Shown piece after piece: positions 9,986-19,629 of a stretch of 64,000 nucleotides of DNA. The translations under genes and the position numbers were made by a program. Position 1 is the stretch's first letter, and each line of letters starts with the position of its first letter. The DNA is from Folioceros fuciformis. Taxonomy: Eukaryota; Anthocerotophyta; Anthocerotopsida; Anthocerotales. The stretch spans positions 125,150-189,149 of the forward strand of contig JBNGIO010006373.1 in assembly GCA_049999805.1 (NCBI GenBank), written 5' to 3'. The notes beneath the pieces were generated by a model that saw only the letters and a list, made by a program, of their open reading frames with translations, made no database searches and was not told where the DNA came from.

Positions 9986-11510
9986 TCGTGTCCTGTTGAA
10001 TACACCCAAGGGAGTATGTGACGTCAGAACAGAGCAGAGCAGGGAGCAACTCCACTCCGCTCAGATGTGTCACCTGTGGCTGTGGCTGGCTGGAGTGACA
10101 AGCACATTAGTGTGTTGCGCCGCCATGTTCCCAGCTCTCCTGTATTTTAGTAGTACTGCAGTCTCTTTTTGCACACCTGCCAGTAACCCGGTTGACATGG
10201 GAATTTGGATGATGTGGAGTCTGTACTGGTGGGCTGGATGGGGACCCTGACCCGATGCATCACCTTTTGCTCGACCTAACAGTGAAGCCTCTCACCTCAA
10301 CTCATGAAGATCCCGACTAACGAAGTCGTACATGAATCTGTCCAAATAGAATTTGCTTTTCACCACCCCACCCAACACCCACTATGGGAACCGGAAGTGC
10401 CACGAGCTTAGGCAATGACTGGGAGCCGTTCTCTTCTCCTTTCCCGGGTTGCTTGGCCCTCGTGAGGATACAGCTCGCAATCCCTGCGCTGCGCATTCAT
10501 GATAAAGCAGAAGAGAGCCGCATTGCGGGTGTCAAAAAGCTGAGACGGAGTGAAACTGTGGGCTGGAAGGAGATGCAGCAAGTTCCAGTTCCCCCAACCA
10601 ACCAGCTGTGAAACCAGTGGCGGTGTGCGTGGCTATGGCGGATTGGTTGACGCCAGCCGTCAATTGGTAGGGCAGTTCAGTTCGAACCGCACCCCGGTCC
10701 GGGTGCTGGTGCCGGTCCCCGCCGTCTTTCTCCCCCAACAGCTGCCGTTGCTGATGAAAAGTTCCAGCTGCCATGGACTGTCATGAACAGATATCCAGGC
10801 AGCTGGAGGAGGCACGCATGTTTTCCCTGATGTATTTTTGTATTCATAGACGTTAAGTCTTTGTGGGTTGTAATATTCTTGTCCGGATGACAGGAGCGCA
10901 CGGGTGACGACCGCAGGTCGCTTGCTACCTGGGCCTTGGAACTGTGCCATTCCCAAGCTTGCGTCCCACGGCCCTCTTCCGCTTCCTTCGTCCATCCTCA
11001 TCCGCTTCCGACTTGCCTTCGTCGCCTTTGCAGCGCCCGTATTATTTCCGTGACTGTTGTTGTGAGTGCTGGGTCCGTCCCGTCTCGTCTAGTCCCGTCC
11101 TGTCCTTCTTGAGAGCTCCCGCTCCTCCTCCTCCTGCTTCTGCTGCTGCTGCTGCTGCTGCTCCTCCTGCTGCCACTGCACCCGGGCGGGAAGCCAGGCC
11201 AGGCCGGGGCTGCCAATTGCGTTGTCGTGGCCACACTCATGAGCCGGGAATGGGGCTCTCCCGGGTCACTGTGACGCTCATTTTGGGCTGGTCATGGAGC
11301 GTGGAGTGAGCCCGCCGGACTCGGACCGGGACTCGCACTCCAACTGGCGCCTCCTGCTGCTCTTGTGGGAGACGCTGTCTTGCTCCTTCTCATCCATCTC
11401 GTGCAGGGCGGTGCTCCAGATTACGGCCAGGCAGGAGATGTGTTCTGGGCCTCCCGGGCCCAGCCGCGCTGCTGAATTCTTTTAGAGTGTGAAGAGCACG
11501 CAGGAGCGGC
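9986..11510. other. Intergenic, MOB1 3' side and PATROL1 5' leader
   Basis: No coding exon is recognised. The right half is GC-rich and contains a (CTG)n/(CTC)n trinucleotide tract at about 11126-11170 that yields proline/alanine and serine shadow frames. It probably includes the promoter and leader of the PATROL1 gene. Confidence 0.4.
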
Positions 11511-14500
11511 ATGGAAGGGTACGTACCGCCTTGCAATTGGGGAGCCCACCACGTGAGCCCGTGCATGTAGATTATGTCTTTCTGCGTCCCTTGCCCGCCT
11601 CCGGAAGGTACTGCTCTCACACCGCGCCATTCTGCAGGTTGTCTGAAACCCACCTCCTGCAGCGGTACCGCCGGGACAGGCGGGAGCTCTTGAGCTTCCT
11701 GCTCTCCGCCAGTCTGTTGAGGAAGGTTGTCATGCCCCCTGGCGCAGTGTCGCTGGAGGATGTGGACCTGGACCAGATCAGTGTCGATTACGTCGTGGAT
11801 TGTGCCAGGAAGAGTATGCTCTCCTTGCTGTGCCTCGAAGGCTTCTGTCTTGCCTTTCTACAGCTCATGAACGGGAGCTTTCTTGTTAACGCGCTGTGCG
11901 TGCTGCCCATGCAGATGCAGCAGTGGACCTAGCTGAAGCGATAAAGCAGTACCATGATGATCTCAGTCTGCCCCCCACGGTACCGGCCAGTTGCACTTTA
12001 AGCACTGGCAGATTCGTCTGTGGTGCTCGGCTCCTGCGCCTGCAAATCTTTCTTCTTGACTGCTGTTTGCATTTTGACAGGCAGGTTCAGGATTGGGACA
12101 AGTCTTTTTTCTGGTCACCAATCCGGATGTCTCAGGCCCTCCTCCACACCGGCCACCGCCCCCGGTTGCGGCAGCTTCTGTAGCACCTTCTGTGTTGGGG
12201 AAATCGTACTCCCTTCGGCCCGTCTTGTCCAATATCTCGCAACAGCTGCCGGGGGAGGATGATGATGTTGATGAGCTTGAGGATACGGAGGATGACCAGG
12301 TTGAAGTTACAAGGCGCCAACTCAATGATGCTAGTGATTTAGTTCTGAGTCTCCCCCCTTTTGCAACAGGTGCCTTATTTTGCTGCTCTCGCTTCTCGCA
12401 ACAGCCTTTCACTATAAAGCTATACTTGAACGTTAACCACTGCATTCTGCCTCTTCATCAATGTCCTTCGTTTTCCGTGCAGGCTTGTCGGATGATGATC
12501 TCAGAGAAACTGCGTACGAGGTTTTACTTGTATCAGTTGGTGCAGCTGGGTAAGGGGGTGCTGTTGCGGTTTTCAGTCTGTCAGGTTTAGCAGCTATTTG
12601 AGAGGTCCACCCACTCCAGCCAACGACTGAGACGTGCAATGGTGCACAGGGGCCTTATTTCACCAGCTAAGGTTGAGAGTAAAGTTGAAAGGAGATCTGA
12701 GAAGAAGTCAAAATTCGTAAAGAAGCTCACACGCACGAAGGTGGACAGGCCTGTGCCTCAGCAGCCTGCGAAAGCCACAGGTCTAGCGGGCTTGATGGAG
12801 ACCATGCGAACACAGTTGGAGGTAAGGTGTTCATAGGCTGGATGCTGCTGTTTTGATTTTGTAGCAAATTGCTTCAAGTGCAAAACATATCTCTGGAAGT
12901 ACACCATGCGCATGTGGTCTATCCAAGATTTTTACACAGAGGAACAAAGCTGTAACGCCTCCTAGTTGTGCTACAGATCTCTGAGGCTACTGACAGACGA
13001 ACTAGGGAGGCCCTCCTGCATGCAGCGGCTGGTAGAGTTGGGAAGCGAATGGATACCCTGCTAGTTCCTCTTGAACTTCTCTCTGTCATCTCCAAGTCAG
13101 AGTTCCCAGACAGAAAGTTGTACCTGCGTTGGCAGAAGCGGCAGGTTTGTACAAAGCTTGAAGTGACATGGTCCGTTGTCTGGGTGAAGTGGGAATCATA
13201 CATTTTAAGATCTTATGATCTCATGACAGTCACACTCTCATGCAGTTAAATCTCCTGGAGGAAGGTCTATTAAATCTTCCGACTGTGAGACTGGAGCTGA
13301 CGGATCGCTTGGGAACTCAGCTGCGGTCCTTGATCACAAGATTGGGAGACGTTGAGGTAAAAAACGTTCTTCTTGTGATTTGGCACAAAACCTATCCAGT
13401 TGAGATGGTGTTGGGAAACCCTGTCTGCTTCAGCCACCTGCACATTCCTCTTACACGATGTGGAAATCCTCTCCAGTCTATTCCCGGGCCTGCAGGTGCT
13501 GCACAGCAAACAGAAACATTGAAGTCATTGAGAGAGGTGGCTGGTGCACTGGCGGAAAGAGCCAATAGGAGGGATCACACTGGGGAAGTTTGTCACTGGG
13601 CTGATGGTTACCATTTGAATGTGCGGTTATATGAAAAGCTGCTTTGCAGTGTTTTCGATGTTCTGGATGAGGGTCAGATTATTGAGGTATGTTGCATCAT
13701 CAAGTATCTGGTAGGTTTAGGTGGCACATTGTTGATCTCGTGGTCGTGCCTGATGCGCTGTTCTCTTGCTTTCAGGAAGTTGAAGAGATTTTAGAGCTGT
13801 TGAAATCGACTTGGAAAGTTTTAGGAATCACACAAACGATTCATGACACTTGCTACTCTTGGGTTTTGTTCCGGCAGGTCAGCATTGTCATAATTGCCCT
13901 TACAGAGGAACCTGTTAGCGAAAGCTTTCAACTTTCACTTACAGGCTGTCGTTTCGTCAGTTATCGGGGTTTGTTCTCACTGGTTGTCCCTTGGCAGTAT
14001 GTCCTAACAGGTGAACAAGGACTTTTGGAGCACGCTACACATCAAATGAAGAGAATAGCCTCAGATGCTCAGCGTAGTGCATCGGAAAGGGCATACATGC
14101 AATGTTTACGAACTACTCTTGAGGGGAATGATGGACCACAGGAATGTTCATTTATTCAGTCTGTGCTTATGCCAGTCAAATTATGGGCTGACAAAAGGCT
14201 TGATGATTATCACGTGCACTTTGCCAGTGTGAGCCTTGTTTCCTTGTCCACCCTCCCTGTAGATTTCTGAAAGCGAAAGTGCTACTGAGGCCTCATGTCA
14301 TAATTTTTCCTGGGGTGCTGAATCTCTACGTGTGACTCTCATGCGTGTTTTGATGTGATTCAGGAGCCAAAGAAGATGGATACCATCGTTACAGTGGCAA
14401 TGGTGTCGGGCAGGTTGATAGCAGACGAGAATGAGCACGTTGGGGTGCGTGCTACATCCTGATCTCGGTGCTGCAACATACTTTTCTTACTGGTAGCTAG

Positions 14501-17500
14501 GTATCTGAACATTTCACTGAGCTTGTGCAAACAATTTGTTTGTTCTTTTTTCTTCTTTTACTGGCTGCAGATCACAAGGATGACACCATCTGCTGAAATG
14601 GCTGCGGTGGCAAAGCAAGCAGAAGATTATATATGGTCATCAGTAAAACTCGCGTATGATCGGGTGAGGGAGTGAGACATGCAGTGATTTTCTTGCTTTC
14701 CCTTTGCCTTGGCATTTGTGCTTATGGCCTCTTACGACTTTGTGTCTGATGAGCACAACTCTGAAAATGCTTGACATCTAGGTTCTGGAGGCTGTAGATG
14801 CAAGGGCGGACACAGATGGTGAGCATCCATTGGCTTTGCTTGCAGTGGAAGTCCATGCTCTGGCAAGGCGAGACGTTACTCTATTTGCTCCCATCCTTAG
14901 TCGGTGGCATCCACAAGCTGTGGCCACTACAGCAACTCTTCTGCATGGTCTTTTCCAGAAGGAGCTAGTGAGAAATCTCACCTGTTTATTGATTGATGTT
15001 GGTGCTCCTTGTTGTATCATCAGGCTGCATCCTAGTATGCAGTCCTGCTCTGACTGTTGCTTACTGTAAGTCAATTTTGGTAAGTTTGGCTATGCTGCTT
15101 TGACACAGTCTTGCCGCTTGTTCAGAAACCATTTCTGGATGGAGTTTCTCATCTTACGGATGATGTGGCATCAGTCCTTCCTGCTGCCGACAGCCTAGAG
15201 CAATATCTATTGGATTTAATATTATCTGTCGCTGATCTGGATGATGGAAATATTTATGAGCAGCAGCTAGTTCCCTACCAGGTGAGATGTATATGAAGAG
15301 TAGTGGTTTCCGTGAAGCTTGATAGACTATGTTATCGTCTGACGGTTTCAGCACTGAGCTGATACTGTCAAGCTCAAAGAACTCTTGAAAACCAAGTTGA
15401 TGCTGGAAGACATGCTTGTCACTCATCTGATTTACTTTGCATGGTCATGCTCCTGCTTCATCAGGTTGAAGTGGTTTCGGGTACCCTTATCATGAGGTGG
15501 GTTAACATGCAGCTGAGCAAACTTAATGAGTGGATCGAACGTACCCTCCAACAAGAGGTAATGTGAAGGGGTGTCCAGGTTACGGCTCCTAAGAGTTATG
15601 GACCCTGATCTGTGATCTGACAGTTTTCTGGCCACCTGCTGGCAGAAATGGGAAGGTTTGTCAAATCAACAGCGTCATGGAGAATCAATCGTGGAGGTCT
15701 TTCGCATCATTGAGGAGGTCTGATTTGGAGTTGGTACTTATTTTGTCTCTGTGGTTACACATCTCCGGCTTGTTTGAATCCAATGGTTGACGCAAAGTCA
15801 TATTTCTCAAATTGTCATTGAGCAGACAGTTGATCAGTTCTTTGACATGAAGCTTCCGATGAGAGTTCCCCTTCTTAAGGGCCTCACCAATGGGTTGGAC
15901 AATGCTCTCCAGCTGTACTGTAAAGGAGTGGCTTCAGAACTAGGTAGAAAACATTGCTGGTGTGCTGCTGTTCTGTGTCAGATTTTCTGTTGCATGGAGC
16001 TGCATCTGTATGGACATGATGTTTCTAAACATCATGTCCATAGCGACTGTCAGGTGAGACATCAGATTTGATTCCCCCGGTTCCTAGTTTAGCTCGGTAC
16101 AAGAAGGATGGATTAGTGAAAGCAGCCTTCTCCAAGAAAAAGGTTGCAGACCCCAGGCTTCCTGATGAGAGAAGGTCATCTGAAATCAACCTCTTGACAA
16201 CATCCAAGCTGTGTGTCCGGCTTAACACGCTGCATGTAAGGCTCTCTGTTCCTTTGCGTCTGCTCAAGAGCTAGCCACATTTGAAGTCCCATGCTGACGT
16301 TGATCCTTTGCACAGTACATTCTGGCACAAGTAAGCATCTTGGAGGACACCATTCGTGAACGATGGGCAGTCAAGAGACCGCTAGATGATCTTTCCCGAA
16401 GTAATGGTCATTCAAGTAAGCTCACTCATGTATGAACCGTGTTTCAGCAATTGCCAAAGTGAAAGATTTCCTGTATAGTGAAGTGCGTTTCAAATAGGAT
16501 GCATCCTGCACATGTAGCTTGTCTGTGTCGGAAATAATTGGGGGACACTGTGGGATCTGTTTAGAGAGCAGGCCGAGTGATGGCGAAGTAAAAGTGAAGC
16601 GTGTGTCAGGGGCAAGGCAAGCCGATGAGCTGTCATCACTGTTCGAAGGTTCAAGAAAGGCTGCAAACAATGCAATTGACAAATTATGTGAATTCACAGG
16701 TAAGGATGTCAGTTTGTACCCTACTATTATGAAAATATTGAAGCTAAGCTCTCGCGGTGCACATGTCACAGGCTGCCTACTGCATCTAATCTTTAGTCAC
16801 CATGATGGTACAGGCACGAAGATCGTTTTTTGGGACATGAGAGAAACATTTATCGACGGTTTGTACAAAGGAAGTGTCGCTCAGGCAAGAATGGAAAAAG
16901 TGGTGAACGAGTTGGATCCTGTACGTGTTTGGTGCGGGTTGCTATTATCTGAGTTCAAACAATCCTCTAGTTATGTCAAACGTCCGAAGTTGTTCTGATG
17001 GAAGGAGCTACATTGGTGGGCAGGTCCTTGGACAACTTTGCACTGTCATCATAGAACCTTTACGAGATAGAGTTGTGCTTGGGTTGTTGCATGCTGCTTT
17101 GGTAAGCACTTTCAAATTATTGCTGCAGGAAGACTTGTTTTGTTGTCTTCGTTGTGATAAGTCCTTTGTACTTGGTGCCTACAGGATGGCCTTCTTCGAG
17201 TGCTGCTGGATGGCGGTAGCAATCGCTCGTTTGACCAGGAAGACTCAGATATGTTGGATGAAGACTTCAATCTATTGAAGGTTGGCCTAATGCTGATACT
17301 TATGTGGACCGTTCTCCTGAGGGATGCGGGAAGTGCAAGGCAATTTGAATTTGTGAAATTCACACTGCTTCCATGTTGTGCACAGGAATTCTTTATAGCA
17401 GACGGAGATGGCTTGCCCAGAGGTGTCGTGGACAATGCAAGTAGTCTCGTTCAGCAAGTTCTAATTCTCTACGGTCTTGAGGTAGGGGGTGGAAGGCCAT

Positions 17501-17750
17501 CTGCTTAGGGTTCCTTTGCCTTTGGTCGGTACTTGTAATAAGCTTGTGATCTTCATGTCTTGTCTTGCAGGCATTCCTTGTTATCGACAACTTCAAACGG
17601 GCGAGCGAGCAGATGGTATCCACCGGTGGTGTGCCGAAAGGGGGAGGTCGAAGTGTGACAGACGCAGACACGTTGTTGCGTGTTTTGTGTCATCGGACTG
17701 ACAGAGACGCGTCCAAATTTCTGAAAAAACAGTACAAAATGCCAGGCTGA
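11511..17750 (+). CDS. PATROL1: PATROL1 / Munc13-like (DUF810) trafficking protein, 26 exons
   Basis: Exons: 11511-11518, 11638-11813, 11915-11979, 12081-12369, 12483-12549, 12650-12821, 12977-13144, 13246-13356, 13477-13686, 13776-13877, 13998-14228, 14364-14444, 14571-14663, 14782-14967, 15126-15281, 15465-15557, 15646-15717, 15826-15943, 16066-16235, 16316-16415, 16565-16699, 16814-16920, 17024-17101, 17185-17280, 17386-17481, 17571-17750. Every phase fits and the product is 1119 residues (Arabidopsis PATROL1 about 1035). The family has a MUN-like domain and helps deliver plasma-membrane proteins such as AHA1 H+-ATPase by tethering. Conserved blocks: LLQRYRRDRRELL, VVMPPGAVSLEDVDLDQ, GKRMDTLLVPLELL, HWADGYHLNVRLYEKLL, EEILELLKSTWKVLGIT, HPLALLAVE, ADSLEQYLLDL, ISGT-like GTLIMRWVN, PDERRSSEIN, GDGLPRGVV and the C-terminal FLKKQYKMPG. 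Exon 1 codes only eight bases, the least certain part. Confidence 0.94.
16009..16042. repeat. Perfect 16-base inverted repeat in PATROL1 intron 18
   Basis: TATGGACATGATGTTT at 16009-16024 is followed, after two loop bases (CT), by its exact reverse complement at 16027-16042. The hairpin ends about 23 bases before the acceptor used for exon 19. Confidence 0.95.
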
Positions 17751-18126
17751 TTCTGCTCGAGGATCTGTGTAATTTTTTTCTCAGCTGAACCGAGACGCGG
17801 TGAAGCTCTTGGTAGTGAATTGACCTGTTCCTCTCAACGCCGCATTTGGCAATTTGTGTGTGGAAGACGTTATTCATCACTTAATTCCCCGGTTCATGAA
17901 CGACGTCGTTGAGTTTTTCCACTCCATTCCACTTACAATGAAAAAGCGCGTCGTTGTGCACTGCCAGTTTGTCCAGGACAAGATCAAAATGTGGCAGACT
18001 TTGCAACTCGGGCCAAAAAATAGAATGAGAACATTGCCCACCCTGATCCCTTGAACGACATAATGGCGTTGTTCGCAGCGCACGCAGGAATACCTTGTTG
18101 ACGCAGGCAAAACGATGGATAGACCT
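17751..18126. other. Convergent 3' region of PATROL1 and eIF2B-gamma
   Basis: 376 bases between two stop codons that face each other; presumably both 3' UTRs and poly(A) signals. No gene seen. Confidence 0.5.
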
Positions 18127-19488
18127 TCACCAGGCATGCTGCTGGGGCTCCAAAGCTTCAGACCTGTATTCGGATCCTGCCCCTACAACGTACCCAGCTC
18201 CCACTTGGCAGTCTCTCAAGTTGGACCTTTCCTGCAGATGCACGTTGCTACATACAATTGAGCCTTGGATCACACAACCATCGTCAACTGTGACATAATC
18301 CATCAGAACTGAGTTCATGATCTTCACGTTGGAACCGATCCGGCAGTGGCGTCCAACAACAGAACGCTTCACACTACATTTGTCACCAAGCTGAGAGCCT
18401 TCCCCAAGCATGCAGTGAGGTCCTACTGTAGTTTTGGAACCCAAAACCGCAGTCGGATGGATGACGTTATTTTGAGGAGAGACAGTGTAGCCCGTCAGAT
18501 GAATTGCCTCCCCTGCAACATCCCGATTGATGTCTTCGAACGCCTGAATCGAGTTCAGGCGGGCACAATACTTGCCCTTGCTGGCAAGATACGCTAGGCA
18601 CCTGAAAGAAGGTTGAGCCTTGCCAGCTGCCTGCAGCAGTGCAGAGGTGCTGGGCTGCACTGCTCCCCCGTCATCCGCCACACGCAAGCTCTCTAAACCC
18701 TCCTCCAAGCCAGAGGCTGCAACTGTGGCCAGCTGCGGTCTCAATTGGGAACGGACGAGGTAAGGTACAAGGTCCTGTTTGATGGATCTGATACCCGGTC
18801 TGGCCTCCAGCACCTCCTTCACTTCCTTCCTGTTGAAGGCATACAGGTGCGCATCCACAAGGTCCGTGCGGATGACCATGTGCCCTGCTACCCGCAGCAA
18901 GGACCTTGCCGTCCTCACCTCCTTCAGAATCTGCGGGCCCGAGGCAAGGTAGAGCAGAGACTGCTGCGAAGGCCCTAGCCCGATGACATCTAAAGGCGCG
19001 GGCTGCTTCGATTTATCCTTCCCAGGTCCGCTCTCAGCAGCACCAGCAGTCGGCCTCCCGCAGAGGAGTGCCGTCACCACAGCCCCGTGCCGTCTGTGGG
19101 CAGCAGCCACAACGCCCAGTGGCACATCGCATACCAGGTCCCCGCTCACCACGATGAAGTCGTCAGCTGTCACGTAATGTAGCACATGCCGAAGTGCATC
19201 CGCGGTGCCGACATCCTCGGGCACCGCTGCGACCTCCACGTTCAATCGCCCAGCGAAGGCCTCGGTAATCCAGTCACTAATTCTCCCCGCTGATTCCTCT
19301 CCTGCCACCACCACGATCAAATCCTTCAGATTGCTGGCTTCCAAAAGCTCCAGCACGTAGGACAACACCGGCCGGTTCCCCACAGGCAGGAGCGCCTTGG
19401 GCACTTCCTTCGAGACCAGCGGGTAGAGCTTCTCCATGAGCCCTCCAGCCATCACCACAGCCTGGAACTTCATCACCGGATCCCCCAT
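18127..19488 (-). CDS. EIF2B3: Translation initiation factor eIF2B gamma subunit, single exon
   Basis: Predicted 453-residue subunit of the eIF2B complex that recycles eIF2-GDP to eIF2-GTP in the cytosol; gamma pairs with the catalytic epsilon subunit. The N-terminal half is a nucleotidyltransferase-like fold (KFQAVVMAGG, VPKALLPVGNRPVLSYVLE, DDFIVVSGDLVCD). The C-terminal half is a left-handed beta-helix of hexapeptide repeats (NVIHPTAVLGSKTTVGPHC, CRIGSNVKIMNSVLMDYV). Length matches the family (about 450). It could start at the second Met (19473), giving the more usual MKFQ N-terminus. No introns, unlike most neighbours. Its 5' end lies 141 bases from a divergent PPR gene. Confidence 0.92.
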   Translation of the reverse strand: MGDPVMKFQAVVMAGGLMEKLYPLVSKEVPKALLPVGNRPVLSYVLELLEASNLKDLIVVVAGEESAGRISDWITEAFAGRLNVEVAAVPEDVGTADALRHVLHYVTADDFIVVSGDLVCDVPLGVVAAAHRRHGAVVTALLCGRPTAGAAESGPGKDKSKQPAPLDVIGLGPSQQSLLYLASGPQILKEVRTARSLLRVAGHMVIRTDLVDAHLYAFNRKEVKEVLEARPGIRSIKQDLVPYLVRSQLRPQLATVAASGLEEGLESLRVADDGGAVQPSTSALLQAAGKAQPSFRCLAYLASKGKYCARLNSIQAFEDINRDVAGEAIHLTGYTVSPQNNVIHPTAVLGSKTTVGPHCMLGEGSQLGDKCSVKRSVVGRHCRIGSNVKIMNSVLMDYVTVDDGCVIQGSIVCSNVHLQERSNLRDCQVGAGYVVGAGSEYRSEALEPQQHAW

Positions 19489-19629
19489 CGCTCTTGCTCA
19501 GTCTCTCCCGCCCACGGAATTCAGCGCTCACGTAAAAAGTTGTAGGGTGACTAGATACACTCTTTCCATTTTCCGCTCCCCGATGTCCTTTATCCACCTG
19601 AAGAAAAGGGTGGAGCTACCTGTGGGCAC
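19489..19629. promoter_or_regulatory. 141-base bidirectional promoter, eIF2B-gamma and PPR gene
   Basis: The start codon of eIF2B-gamma (minus) and the best upstream-exon start of the PPR gene (plus, 19630) lie back to back. If both starts are right, this stretch holds both promoters and leaders. Confidence 0.45.
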
